DNA of 64,000 nucleotides from Gammaproteobacteria bacterium (GTDB lineage Bacteria > Pseudomonadota > Gammaproteobacteria > Burkholderiales > Gallionellaceae): positions 28,572-92,571 of the forward strand of contig JAHJNJ010000023.1 in assembly GCA_018820925.1 (NCBI GenBank), in the 5' to 3' direction. Shown piece by piece: positions 19,357-28,184 of this stretch (its first letter is position 1; every line of letters starts with the position of its first letter). Made by a program: the position numbers and the translations under genes. The notes under the pieces are model-generated. The model worked only from the letters and a program-made list of their open reading frames with translations, was not told the DNA's origin and made no database searches.

Positions 19357-20222
19357 AGTTTGAAATTCGTCCTGATGATCGCGCGCCCGTCCGTTGTCGT
19401 CTTCGGTGCCGGCTTCCACGCATGGCCGTAGATGATCTCGAACGTCGCGGGCAGCTTGCCATCGTGGCGCAGGGTTTCGTAGTTCTGCACGATGTGCTTC
19501 CAGCGCGCTTTCCCCATCATGCCCGGAGAACGTCCCGCCGTCGCATTGTGCGCACCGATGCTGCGCAGATCCTGCATCACGGCCTTGACGTCGTTGTAGG
19601 TTAGCGTGATCTTTTCCATCTCCATCACCGGATCGGCAAAACCCGCCGCCACCATCATATCGCCGATGTCGTGCATGTCGACAAAACGGTTCACGTGATT
19701 GTAGCCATCCACGCCGTTGAAGGCGACGCGCATTTCCTGCAGCGTGTCCGGGCCGAACGTGGAGAACATCAGCAGCCCGTCCGTTTTCATGACGCGATGC
19801 AGTTCGACGAAAGTGGCGGGCAGGTCGTTGCACCATTGCACGGCCAGGTTGGACCACACCATGTCCAGGGATTGGGCCGCCAGCGGCAATGCCTCGACAT
19901 CCGCGCACAGATAGTTTTCACGCTTGCCGGCAAACAGTTTCTTCCACCAGCCCGCCGTGCCGCGCGCTGCCTGCAACATGCCGATGGCAATGTCGAGCGA
20001 CACGATATCGGCTTGCGGATAGAGCCCGCCAAGTTGCCGTGTGCCCCAGCCCGTGCCGCTGCCGACATCCAGCAACTGCTGCGGCTGATGCTTGATGATT
20101 TCCAGCTTTTCCAGCATGCGGCTGCATACCTCGCGCTGCAACACGGCGGCGGCATCGTAGCTTGTGGCGGCCTTGCTGAAGGCGCGGCGCACTTCGCGTT
20201 TGTCTATTTCAAATTCGTTCAT
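19353..20222 (-). CDS. bioC: Malonyl-ACP O-methyltransferase
   Basis: A 289-residue SAM-dependent methyltransferase that methylates malonyl-ACP to start pimeloyl synthesis in the fatty-acid pathway. It shows the BioC N-terminus (VRRAFSKAATSYDAAAVLQREV), SAM motif I (LLDVGSGTGWGTR) and the downstream MVWSNLAVQWCNDLP stretch. The ATG at 20222 is preferred to a TTG two codons earlier. It follows bioH after an 89-bp gap that contains a REP pair, the only break in an otherwise overlapping operon. Confidence 0.94.
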   Translation of the reverse strand: MNEFEIDKREVRRAFSKAATSYDAAAVLQREVCSRMLEKLEIIKHQPQQLLDVGSGTGWGTRQLGGLYPQADIVSLDIAIGMLQAARGTAGWWKKLFAGKRENYLCADVEALPLAAQSLDMVWSNLAVQWCNDLPATFVELHRVMKTDGLLMFSTFGPDTLQEMRVAFNGVDGYNHVNRFVDMHDIGDMMVAAGFADPVMEMEKITLTYNDVKAVMQDLRSIGAHNATAGRSPGMMGKARWKHIVQNYETLRHDGKLPATFEIIYGHAWKPAPKTTTDGRAIIRTNFKL

Positions 20223-20241
20223 CTTCAAACCCGGACTTCCC

Positions 20242-20292
20242 GTAGGGTGCGCTTGCGCACCAGAAACTCAATGGTGCGTAAACGCACCCTAC
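20242..20292. repeat. REP pair between bioH and bioC
   Basis: Two facing units: one begins GTAGGGTGCG with palindrome gtgcgcttgcgcac, the other reads ggtgcgtaaacgcac and closes with CCCTAC. Spacer about 12 nt. The GTAG head matches the RAYT-flanking units although the palindrome core differs. Confidence 0.75.
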
Positions 20293-20311
20293 ATAATCTG
20301 CTATTTCAAAT

Positions 20312-21136
20312 TCATTCATGCAGGAATTTCTTTACTTGTTCGATAAAGATTTCTGGATGCGACAGGAACGGTGCATGCGCCGCACCCGCTACCACGACCG
20401 CGCGCGCCTGCGGCAGCGATTGTGCCAGATAGTGCGATGCTTCCGGCGGCGTCAGCTTGTCGCGCTCGCCCGCGATCACCAGCGCTGGCTGCGTGATCTG
20501 CTGCAATGTCCCGCGCAGGTCGGCATCGCGCAGGATCGCCAGCCCGCCGCGCAGCGCTTCCAGATCGGGCTCACCGCGGCTGAACAATTTTTCGCGCAAT
20601 GCAGCCAGCAATTCGCGTTCGCCCTCGCTGCCGCGCACTTGCAATGCCAGGAAGCGGCGCAGGGTGGCCGCGTGGTTCTTTTCCAGCTCGGCAGCGAATT
20701 GTGCCAGCGTTTCCTGTGGCATGCCGAATGCCCAATCCTCGCGCGAGGCAAAGCACGGCGTACTGCTCACCAAAATCAAACGCCGAATTTTGTCCGGCTC
20801 GCGTACTGCCCAATGCTGCGCAATGATGCCGCCCAGTGACCAGCCGCAGACATTGATCGGCATAGGGAAGAATGAAGACAGTTCGTCCACGATTGCCAGT
20901 AGGATGGGTTGAGCGTAGCGATACCCATCATTTTCCGTAGACTGGCGATGGGTATCGCTACGCTCAACCCATCCTACATTTCTCGAATACCCATGCCCCG
21001 GCAGATCGACGTTGTGCACCTGGAAATCCGCCGCGAGCATTCTGGCGGTATCGCTCCAGATTCCGCCATGCATGCCCCAGCCGTGCAGCATGACCAGCGG
21101 CGCGCCGCGGCCCGTCACTTCAACATGCAAGTTCAT
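20312..21136 (-). CDS. bioH: Pimeloyl-ACP methyl ester carboxylesterase, carrying a REP insertion
   Basis: A 274-residue alpha/beta hydrolase that removes the methyl group from pimeloyl-ACP methyl ester to end the BioC-BioH cycle. Catalytic Ser100 lies in CGWSLGG, with Asp in GERDKLTP and His in GAAHAPFLSHPE. HGWGMHGG provides the oxyanion loop. Residues about 53-79 (from NVGWVERSD to QPILL) are encoded by a REP pair (20899-20977) and have no counterpart in known BioH proteins of about 255 residues. The frame is kept. The insert falls between the strand ending DLPGHGYS and the helix before the nucleophile, so the enzyme may still fold. The start overlaps bioF by 17 bp. Confidence 0.9.
   Translation of the reverse strand: MNLHVEVTGRGAPLVMLHGWGMHGGIWSDTARMLAADFQVHNVDLPGHGYSRNVGWVERSDTHRQSTENDGYRYAQPILLAIVDELSSFFPMPINVCGWSLGGIIAQHWAVREPDKIRRLILVSSTPCFASREDWAFGMPQETLAQFAAELEKNHAATLRRFLALQVRGSEGERELLAALREKLFSRGEPDLEALRGGLAILRDADLRGTLQQITQPALVIAGERDKLTPPEASHYLAQSLPQARAVVVAGAAHAPFLSHPEIFIEQVKKFLHE
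20899..20977. repeat. REP pair inside the bioH coding region
   Basis: A near-perfect inverted pair. The left unit starts gtaggatgggttgagcgtag and ends gatacccatc; the right unit is its reverse complement ending CCATCCTAC. A 17-nt centre separates them. The arms match the unit at 9862 and the single unit at 38025. Confidence 0.85.
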
Positions 21137-22274
21137 GCAACGCCTTGATCAGATGATCCACGTCCGCTTCGGTGTGCGCCGCCGACAAGGTGATGCGCAG
21201 CCGCGCCGTGCCCGGCGGTACGGTGGGCGGACGGATCGCCGCGACCCAGATGCCGCGCTCACGCAGGCCTTCGCTCAGTTGCAGCGCTTGCCGGTTGTCG
21301 CCGATCAGCAGCGGCTGGATGGCGGTCTCTGACGGCATCAATTGCCAGGACAAATCGGCCAACCCTTCGCGCAGCCGGGTGACAAGCCGGTGCAAATGCG
21401 CGCGCAGACCGTCGCCTTGCTCGATCAATTGCAAACTCTGCAGCAAAGCGACGGACAAGGCTGGCGGTGTCGCGGTGGTATAGACGTAGCTGTGCGCATG
21501 ATTGACGAGCGTGTCGATGACGATCTGTTCCGCCGCGACAAATGCGCCGGAAACGCCAGCCGCCTTGCCCAGCGTCGCCATGTAAATGATGCGCGGCGAC
21601 GCAATGCCGAAATGTGCCAGCGAACCGCGCCCCTGTTTTCCCAGCACGCCGAATCCGTGCGCATCGTCCACATACAGCCAGGCATCATGCTGCTCGCACA
21701 GTGCCAACAGTTCGCGCAGCGGGGCCAGGTCGCCGTCCATGCTGAAGACCGCGTCGGTGATGACCAGCTTCCTGCCGTCTGGAGTTTGCGACAGCAACTG
21801 TGCCAGTTGGGCAACATCGCCGTGCCGGTAACGTTTGGTTTGCGCACGCGACAGCAACATCGCGTCGTTGAGCGAAGCGTGGTTGAGCTTGTCGGCGAAC
21901 ACGGTGTCGCCCTTGCCGGCCAGCGCCTGCACCACGCCGAGGTTGGCCATGTAACCGGTGGAAAACAGCAACGCGCCGGGCTTGCCGACGAATGCCGCGA
22001 GCTGTTGTTCGAGCTGGTGATGCGGTTCGAAATGCCCGCTCACCAGATGCGCAGCGCCTGCGCCGACACCCCATTGCTGTGCGCCGTGTTGCAATGCCGC
22101 AGTGAGTTCAGGATGGCTGGCAAGGCCGAGATAGTCGTTGCTGCAGAAGGCCAGGTAAGGTTTGCCGTCCACTTCGATATGTGGTGACTGCGGCGTGTCC
22201 AGTGTGCGGCGACTGCGCAGCAAGCCTTGTGCTGCCCGCTCGTTCAGTTCGACTTGCAGTGAAGCAAAAGGCAT
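21120..22274 (-). CDS. bioF: 8-amino-7-oxononanoate synthase
   Basis: A 384-residue PLP enzyme that condenses pimeloyl-ACP with L-alanine to KAPA with loss of CO2. The PLP lysine is K237 (MATLGKAAGVSG). Other family marks are CSNDYLGLASHPE, TGYMANLGVV and VDDAHGFGVLG. The ATG at 22274 overlaps the bioB stop (ATGA); a TTG three codons upstream is less likely. The 3' end overlaps bioH by 17 bp. Confidence 0.96.
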   Translation of the reverse strand: MPFASLQVELNERAAQGLLRSRRTLDTPQSPHIEVDGKPYLAFCSNDYLGLASHPELTAALQHGAQQWGVGAGAAHLVSGHFEPHHQLEQQLAAFVGKPGALLFSTGYMANLGVVQALAGKGDTVFADKLNHASLNDAMLLSRAQTKRYRHGDVAQLAQLLSQTPDGRKLVITDAVFSMDGDLAPLRELLALCEQHDAWLYVDDAHGFGVLGKQGRGSLAHFGIASPRIIYMATLGKAAGVSGAFVAAEQIVIDTLVNHAHSYVYTTATPPALSVALLQSLQLIEQGDGLRAHLHRLVTRLREGLADLSWQLMPSETAIQPLLIGDNRQALQLSEGLRERGIWVAAIRPPTVPPGTARLRITLSAAHTEADVDHLIKALHELAC

Positions 22275-23251
22275 CAGCAGCAACTGTCTACCAGCGGATA
22301 CATGCCCAGCTTGTCCATCAGCGCACGATCCCGGTCGACGTCCGGATTACCCGTAGTCAGCAACTGGTCGCCGTAGAAAATGGAGTTGGCTCCGCCCAGG
22401 AAGCACAAGGCTTGCACCGCATCGCTCATTTCCCCGCGTCCGGCGGAAAGACGCACAAATGCGGTCGGCATGGTGATGCGCGCGGCGGCAATGGTGCGCA
22501 CGAAATCCAGCGGATCGAGGTCTTCCGTATCCGCCAGCGGCGTGCCTTCGACCTTGACCAGATTGTTGATCGGCACGCTCTCGGGATACGGGTTCATGTT
22601 GGCCAGTTGCGCGATGAGCCCGGCGCGCTGCGTGAGGTTTTCCCCCATGCCGATAATGCCGCCGCTGCAGATGTTCATGCCCGCTTTGCGCACGCGCTCC
22701 AGCGTGTCGAGGCGGTCCTGGTAGTCGCGGGTGCTGATGATGTTGCCGTAGAACTCGGGCGAGGTATCCAGGTTGTGGTTGTAATAGTCGAGCCCGGCAT
22801 CCTTCAACTGTTCGGTCTGTTCGTCGTTGAGCATGCCCAGTGTGGCGCAGGTTTCCATACCCAGCGCGCGCACCTCCTTGACCATTTCCAGCACGGCTGT
22901 CATGTCTTCCGCAGAAGGCTCGCGCCAGGCCGCACCCATGCAGAAGCGGCCGGCGCCGGCTTCCTTGGCGGCTTTGGCGGCTTTTACCACTTCGTCCACG
23001 TCCAGCATCTTCTTGTTTTCCACGCCCGCGTGAAAGGAAGACTGGGTACAGTAGCCGCAATCCTCGGAACAGCCGCCGGTCTTGATCGACAGCAGGGTGG
23101 AGAGTTGTATTGCGTTCGGATTGAAATGTTCGCGATGCACTTGTTGGGCACGGTACATCAGGTCGGCAAAGGGCAGTTTGAGCAGGTTTTCAATTTCTGC
23201 AACAGTCCAGCGTTGTTGCGCTGTTTTGGTTTCGGCGGTCTGGTTTTGCAT
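22274..23251 (-). CDS. bioB: Biotin synthase
   Basis: A 325-residue radical-SAM enzyme that inserts sulfur into dethiobiotin. The 4Fe-4S cluster motif is C61-x3-C65-x2-C68 ([10 protein letters not shown]). Downstream are [10 protein letters not shown] and [12 protein letters not shown], both BioB signatures. The start is set at 23251, where the BioB family begins; a reading from 23320 adds residues that overlap comF. No clear ribosome site is seen. It is the first gene of the bioBFHCD operon; there is no bioA in the window, so DAPA synthase must be encoded elsewhere. Confidence 0.96.
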   Translation of the reverse strand: MQNQTAETKTAQQRWTVAEIENLLKLPFADLMYRAQQVHREHFNPNAIQLSTLLSIKTGGCSEDCGYCTQSSFHAGVENKKMLDVDEVVKAAKAAKEAGAGRFCMGAAWREPSAEDMTAVLEMVKEVRALGMETCATLGMLNDEQTEQLKDAGLDYYNHNLDTSPEFYGNIISTRDYQDRLDTLERVRKAGMNICSGGIIGMGENLTQRAGLIAQLANMNPYPESVPINNLVKVEGTPLADTEDLDPLDFVRTIAAARITMPTAFVRLSAGRGEMSDAVQALCFLGGANSIFYGDQLLTTGNPDVDRDRALMDKLGMYPLVDSCC

Positions 23252-23270
23252 AAATGTATAAGCACGTAGA

Positions 23271-24038
23271 ATGATGAAAAGCGTATCCCCAACCCGAAAC
23301 GGCAACAGGATTGGAGGCAACTTGTCTATTTTATCCCATCACTCGCTTGACATCGGTGCAAAATTTGCGCGCATGCTGCCCGCGCAGCCCTGTCTGTTGT
23401 GTGGTGCAAGCAGCCATGATGGCTTGTGTTGTGCCGCCTGCGCCGCCGATTTGCCGCGCCTGAGCGCCGAACATTGCCCGGTTTGCGCATTGCCGACCCT
23501 GGCGGGCAGCCTCTGCGGCCACTGCCTGAAACAGCCGCCGCCGTTCGACCATACCGTGGCTGCATTCGGCTACAAATTCCCGCTGGACAAGCTGATTCAG
23601 GCGTTGAAGTATCGCGACCGTCTGATTCTGGTCAATTTTCTGGCCGAAGCGCTGGTTCAGCGCATCACCACGCAACCCGATTGCATCGTAGCGTTACCAT
23701 TACACGCCATCCGCTTGCGCGAACGCGGCTTCAATCAATCCCTGCTGCTGGCCCATCAAGTCTCGCGCCGCGTGGGCATCCCGCTGCTGGCAGATGCCTG
23801 CAATCGGGTCCGCAACACGCCGCCGCAATCCTCGCTGCCGTGGAAAGAACGCGACAAGAACATGCGCCAGGCTTTTGCCTGCAAACCCGGCGCCGATGTG
23901 CGCGGCAAACATGTCGCCGTGGTGGACGATGTGATGACGTCAGGCGCTTCGATCGGCGAACTGGCGCGCGCTTTGAAAAAGGCCGGCGCGAAAGAGGTCA
24001 GTGCTTGGGTTGCGGCGCGAACCCTGCCCCACAGTTAG
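23271..24038 (+). CDS. comF: ComF family phosphoribosyltransferase-like protein
   Basis: A 255-residue cytoplasmic protein linked to uptake of transforming DNA. An N-terminal zinc-ribbon has four Cys pairs (CLLCG, CCAAC, CPVC, CGHC). A C-terminal phosphoribosyltransferase-like domain follows, with [11 protein letters not shown] and the PRPP loop [13 protein letters not shown]. The first ATG is only 19 bp from divergent bioB, and the first 34 residues resemble nothing in the family. Translation may really begin at the methionine before LPAQPCLLC (about 23373), which would leave about 120 bp for divergent promoters. Confidence 0.92.
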   Translation: MMKSVSPTRNGNRIGGNLSILSHHSLDIGAKFARMLPAQPCLLCGASSHDGLCCAACAADLPRLSAEHCPVCALPTLAGSLCGHCLKQPPPFDHTVAAFGYKFPLDKLIQALKYRDRLILVNFLAEALVQRITTQPDCIVALPLHAIRLRERGFNQSLLLAHQVSRRVGIPLLADACNRVRNTPPQSSLPWKERDKNMRQAFACKPGADVRGKHVAVVDDVMTSGASIGELARALKKAGAKEVSAWVAARTLPHS

Positions 24039-24069
24039 TAACGCAGTATCGTAGGGTGGGCACGATTAA

Positions 24070-25134
24070 CTATAGCTCGTTGAGCTTCTGCTGCACGTAA
24101 GCTTGCAACTGGGGACTCAATGTGTTCGATGCCAGCGCGCGCTGATAGGCATCGCGCGCCTCTTCCCTGCGTTGCAAGGCTTGCAGGGAAATTCCCATGC
24201 CCATCAGCCACAGGCCTTTGTCGGGCGTCAGTTTCAGCGCAATCTGGTAATGTGCAACGGCTTCATCATGTCTGCCCAGGCGTTGCATCAGCGCCGCCAC
24301 GAAAGACTGGAAGTCGGCCTGCCCTTCGGCATACGGCAAAGTTTTCTGCAGTGTTTCCAGCGCCAGTGGCACATCGTCGCGCTCGACCTGCAAACGCGCC
24401 AACATCATGGCAAACGCCGCATCGCGAGGGTCGTGTCTCAATCCCCGGTACAACACCTGCTCGGCTTCATTGTTTTGTTTCAAACTCACCAGCAAGCCGA
24501 CCCATGCCCGGCGCGCGGGCTTATAGGTCGGGTCGGCAAGCAGCGCCTCTTTGTACCCGGCCAACGCATCGTTCGTGCGACCTTCCTGAACCGCCCGGTT
24601 GGCTTTGACGAATTCATTCTCTGCACGTTGCTGCGGACTGATTGTTTTGAGTTGTTCCAGATTTTCTATCGGCAGGCTTTCAGTATCTTCCGCAACCGGC
24701 GCCGGTGCGCGCTGCGCTTTGCGCCGCACCGCCTTGTTCACTTCCGGCCCAGCAACCGGCCCTTCTTCGCTCTGCACTTCCAGCAACGGCTTGCCGCGCA
24801 GACTGTCGAAAGACGGCGGTACGAGCGGAACGCCACTCGCCCCCGCCGTTTCCGCCTCAACCGGCGCCGAAACAATTGCGGCAGCCGGACCGGAGGGCGC
24901 GCGCGCTGCACTGCTCGCAATCCCGGCAACCGCTTTGTCCGGCACAGCGCTTTTTGCACGCCCCGCATACCATGCCGCCACAGCCAGCACGATCAGCAGC
25001 CCTCCCCCAAGCAGCGCGTAAAGCGCCTTATGCGATTGCCTGCGTGGCGCGACGGAACGTATCTGGGCTTCACCCAGAGCCGCGTTCACCCCGCGCTTTT
25101 CCAGCTCATTCAATACCTGATTGACGATACTCAT
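24070..25134 (-). CDS. mshN: MSHA biogenesis protein MshN (TPR protein)
   Basis: A 354-residue protein that begins MSIVNQVLNELEKRG, typical of MshN. One transmembrane segment (about residues 38-57, ALLGGGLLIVLAVAAWYAG) is followed by an Ala/Pro-rich periplasmic linker. TPR repeats run from about 175 to the end (TNDALAGYKEALLADPTYK, GLWLMGMGISLQALQRREE). It probably bridges the inner-membrane assembly platform and the secretin. The ATG overlaps the mshM stop. It is the last gene of the mshI-N block and is convergent with comF. Confidence 0.88.
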   Translation of the reverse strand: MSIVNQVLNELEKRGVNAALGEAQIRSVAPRRQSHKALYALLGGGLLIVLAVAAWYAGRAKSAVPDKAVAGIASSAARAPSGPAAAIVSAPVEAETAGASGVPLVPPSFDSLRGKPLLEVQSEEGPVAGPEVNKAVRRKAQRAPAPVAEDTESLPIENLEQLKTISPQQRAENEFVKANRAVQEGRTNDALAGYKEALLADPTYKPARRAWVGLLVSLKQNNEAEQVLYRGLRHDPRDAAFAMMLARLQVERDDVPLALETLQKTLPYAEGQADFQSFVAALMQRLGRHDEAVAHYQIALKLTPDKGLWLMGMGISLQALQRREEARDAYQRALASNTLSPQLQAYVQQKLNEL

Positions 25135-26087
25135 CGCAGCCAGTAGACCAGCACGGCCAACGCCGCCAGCGACACCGCCGCAACAGCCCACCACACCCAG
25201 ATCATCCAGTCCTTGTGCGATTCCGGCGTATCGGCTGCCGCCTTGCGCACATGGCGCGCCTGAATTTGCTGGCGCCCTTCCGCAAAGGCCAGCATCATTG
25301 CCTTGTGCGCGATGATGTTCGCGAGCCGGGGCGTGCCGTGTGTGACCCGGTGCAACAGATCGACTGCACCGGCATTGAAAAGTGTTTCACCCTGGAAGCC
25401 GGCCACGGCCAGACGATGGCGCAGATAGCGGTCCATCTCGTCCCGGTGCAAGCCGTTCAACTGGTATTGAAAGCTGATGCGCTGGCGCAACTGCCGTACC
25501 GAATTCTGTTTGAGGCGTTCATCCAGCTCCGGCTGTCCGAACAGCACCACCTGCATCAACTTGCGCTTCTCGGTCTCCAGATTGGTGAGCAGGCGCAACA
25601 CTTCCAGGCTTTCCAGCGGCATTGCCTGCGCCTCGTCCAGACACACCAGCACGCGTTTCCCCTCGCGCGCGAAGTTGAGCAGGGTGCGGGTCAGCTCCTT
25701 CAACAACTGGTGCTGGTCGGCAAAGCCGTCGATTTCCAAGCGGAATTCGTCAGCCAATGCCAACAACAGGCTGCGCGGCTCAAGGTAAGGATTGGGAATA
25801 TAGGCGGTGATGAATTTTGCCGCATGGCGTCCGCTGGTGCCGCCATCCTGCGTGCCGATGTCGGTGGTCGTCGAGCGATCGGTACTGAGCGTGGCGAGGA
25901 ATTTGCGGCACAGCAACGTCTTGCCGTTGCCAACCTCGCCCACGATCTTGATGAAACCTTCGCCGGTGCGCGCCGCAACCAGCAGCGTGTTCAGGCCTTC
26001 CTGATAGTTGGTGCAGGCAAAGAAGAAACTGGTATCGGGTGTCAGCGAGAACGGCATCTCGCGCAGACCGAAATGCGCCTCATACAT
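25131..26087 (-). CDS. mshM: MSHA biogenesis ATPase MshM (ExeA-like)
   Basis: A 318-residue AAA ATPase starting MYEAHFGLREMPFSLTPD, the signature of the ExeA/MshM family. Walker A is EVGNGKTLLCRKF and Walker B VLVCLDEAQAMP; an arginine-rich helical region follows (QLRQRISFQYQLNGL). A transmembrane segment at about residues 298-317 anchors the C-terminus. Family members help place or multimerise the secretin in the cell wall. It lies 4 bp after mshL and overlaps mshN. Confidence 0.9.
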   Translation of the reverse strand: MYEAHFGLREMPFSLTPDTSFFFACTNYQEGLNTLLVAARTGEGFIKIVGEVGNGKTLLCRKFLATLSTDRSTTTDIGTQDGGTSGRHAAKFITAYIPNPYLEPRSLLLALADEFRLEIDGFADQHQLLKELTRTLLNFAREGKRVLVCLDEAQAMPLESLEVLRLLTNLETEKRKLMQVVLFGQPELDERLKQNSVRQLRQRISFQYQLNGLHRDEMDRYLRHRLAVAGFQGETLFNAGAVDLLHRVTHGTPRLANIIAHKAMMLAFAEGRQQIQARHVRKAAADTPESHKDWMIWVWWAVAAVSLAALAVLVYWLR

Positions 26088-26091
26088 GATG

Positions 26092-27765
26092 CTATCTGGA
26101 CATTGATTTCATGCGGTCGCGGCTGCGCGCAATATCGTCCGACCAGTCGCTGTCGCTGTTTACCACAGTCGGCTTCAGCAGGATGATCAGTTCGCGCTTC
26201 TCGGTAATCTTGCTGGTTTGACCGAATATCGACTTGGGCAACATCGGCAGACCGGATTCATCGCTGGCTTCTGCCTGGCGCATCAATCCGCCGATCGCGA
26301 CGATCTGCCCGTCGCGTGCGCGCACCACACTGTCGGTCTCGGAAATCGTGCTGGACGGAACCGGCAAATTGTAGCTGCCGAACGTGCTGCCCAGACTGAT
26401 CTGCTTGTTGACCGTTCCGACCTTGCTGACCGAGGGATGCACATGCAGGACGATCTCGTTGTTTTCGTCGATCTTGGGCGTCACGTCCAGCATGATGCCG
26501 GAGAAAAACGCGGTGGTTTCGACCGTCGGCGCGGAAAATGTGGCCGAGGTGCTTCCCGAAGCGCCGGTCACGCTGCCGCCGGTTATTTTGGTCACGAAGA
26601 ATTCATCCGTTCCCACTTTCAATACCGCCTTCTGGTTATTCAGTGTCGCGATGCGCGGACTGGACAGCACATGCACGTCCCCCTGCGTCTCGAGGAAATT
26701 CAGCAGGGCGGCAAAATTGCTGGTCTGGAAAGCCAACCCGAACAGGGTTCCGGCGACGGCACCCGACGGCAAGGCGCTTGCCACTGCCGCGCTCATGTTC
26801 GTTCCGGGCGTGGAAGTCAGGATGCCGTTGGTGACGGTGCCGCCCAGCGTGCTCAAACTGGAACCATTCGAAATCTGGCCGCCGGACAGGCCGCTGTTGG
26901 CGCCATTCCTGAATACCGCCCAGTTCACGCCGGACTGGAACGATTCATTCAATTGCACTTCGACAATCTTGGCCTCCAGGATCACTTGACGGTCGACGGA
27001 AATCTGCGATGCCTTGAGGTAGGCGGCAACGTTGTGCAATTCGTCCGGCATGGCGCGCACCACGATCACCCCCGTCATCGGACTGATCACTACGCTGCGC
27101 CCTTTCTCGTTGCCGACGATGGCGGTCAGTGCCCTGGTCAGGTCGTCCCAGAAATCGGAATTCGATGTGGTCGTAATGCGGGCACTGTCGCGGTTGGTCT
27201 CGGTGCCGGAGGTCTGTTGCCCGCTTGACGAGCTTTCCTGGACGACATCCGCCACCGACCCCGATGCGACGCGCACCGACGACCTGCCTTCGCGCCGCCC
27301 GGTCAGGTAATTCACCTGGTACAGGCGCGTCTGCAGCGTCAGCGGCTGGATATAGATGCGCGTACCGTCCACCTTGTAGTCGTAACCATACATTTCGCGT
27401 ATCGCTTCCAGCGCGTCGAATACGGTCACATCTTTCAGGGCGAGCGAAATATTTCCGCTGACATCCGGATTGACCAATACGCTGTAGCGCGTGCCGGAGA
27501 CGATGGCCATGAACACCTGTTTTGCCGGCGTACTGTTGACCGACAGGTCGAATTTTGTTTCCAGCGGCTTGTTGCCGGATATGGCGTTGGGCACTGCCAG
27601 CGGCGGCAGCAAAGCCTGATCCACCGCTTCCGGTTTGGCCGCTTCGGGAGCGGCGACGGCGGCATCCATCTCCCGGTTGATCCTGTCTGCCGCCTCGTTA
27701 TTGTTGCCGCTTGTGGCGCAGGCCGACAACAACAACAACGCAAACATTCCTGGCACTCGTTTCAT
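26092..27765 (-). CDS. mshL: MSHA secretin MshL (PilQ/GspD family)
   Basis: A 557-residue outer-membrane lipoprotein (lipobox LSAC) that forms the pilus exit pore. A secretin/TonB short domain at about 85-135 (LDVSVNSTPAKQVF-like region, DVSGNISLALKDVTVFDAL) is followed by an N1-type domain and a Ser/Thr-rich loop. The C-terminal secretin domain (about 300-540) shows VHVLSSPRIATLNNQKAVLKVG and VVRARDGQIVAIGGLM. It overlaps mshK by 4 bp. Confidence 0.94.
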   Translation of the reverse strand: MKRVPGMFALLLLSACATSGNNNEAADRINREMDAAVAAPEAAKPEAVDQALLPPLAVPNAISGNKPLETKFDLSVNSTPAKQVFMAIVSGTRYSVLVNPDVSGNISLALKDVTVFDALEAIREMYGYDYKVDGTRIYIQPLTLQTRLYQVNYLTGRREGRSSVRVASGSVADVVQESSSSGQQTSGTETNRDSARITTTSNSDFWDDLTRALTAIVGNEKGRSVVISPMTGVIVVRAMPDELHNVAAYLKASQISVDRQVILEAKIVEVQLNESFQSGVNWAVFRNGANSGLSGGQISNGSSLSTLGGTVTNGILTSTPGTNMSAAVASALPSGAVAGTLFGLAFQTSNFAALLNFLETQGDVHVLSSPRIATLNNQKAVLKVGTDEFFVTKITGGSVTGASGSTSATFSAPTVETTAFFSGIMLDVTPKIDENNEIVLHVHPSVSKVGTVNKQISLGSTFGSYNLPVPSSTISETDSVVRARDGQIVAIGGLMRQAEASDESGLPMLPKSIFGQTSKITEKRELIILLKPTVVNSDSDWSDDIARSRDRMKSMSR

Positions 27766-28184
27766 TTGATTCCTCCCACAGCGCTTTCCGGAAAATTCAT
27801 TCGTCCGGATGTGTTTTCTGGCACGGCGTTTTCCTGCTGCTCCGGCCCGTATTTTCTGATAATTACCTTGGGGAACAATCCCAGCACCCGCCGTCCGCGT
27901 GCGCTCTGCAGCACCACGCTGTCATCGCGCACCTCGACCAGCCTGGAATCGCCCGTTTTTTCACCCAGCGTCACCGTCCTGCCGTTGATGATGGCCGCGC
28001 GATAGCGTTCCGAAATGATGATGGACTGCAAACCGCGCGACGCCTCATCGCCAGGCATCGCACCCGTCACTCCGCCCGCACCGCTGCCGTCCAGATCGAT
28101 GGCCGGACGCGTCGGGTCCGGCAACGGCTCTGCCGCCGCGACCTGTATCGCGCACAGCAACCACGCCGCCATCAGCATTCTCAT
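27762..28184 (-). CDS. mshK: MSHA biogenesis protein MshK
   Basis: A 140-residue exported protein with a signal peptide (MRMLMAAWLLCAIQVAAA). The mature part starts EPLPDPTRPAIDLDG, the DPxRP motif shared with PilP/GspC-like pilotin or clamp proteins. A small beta domain reads AAIINGRTVTLGEKTGDSRL and VVLQSARGRRVLGLFP. It probably links the PilN/PilO-like proteins to the secretin MshL. The ATG at 28184 overlaps the mshJ stop; an ATG four codons upstream is also in frame. Confidence 0.85.
   Translation of the reverse strand: MRMLMAAWLLCAIQVAAAEPLPDPTRPAIDLDGSGAGGVTGAMPGDEASRGLQSIIISERYRAAIINGRTVTLGEKTGDSRLVEVRDDSVVLQSARGRRVLGLFPKVIIRKYGPEQQENAVPENTSGRMNFPESAVGGIK

Noticed and set aside
18649..19908. 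Longer bioD reading of 419 residues
   Set aside because: The first 184 residues overlap bioC in another frame; the BioD family begins at the methionine before SYFVTGTDTG, coupled to the bioC stop.
23252..23400. BirA- or BioR-type operator before bioB
   Set aside because: No TTGTAAACC-N-GGTTTACAA-like or other convincing palindrome was found in the bioB-comF region.
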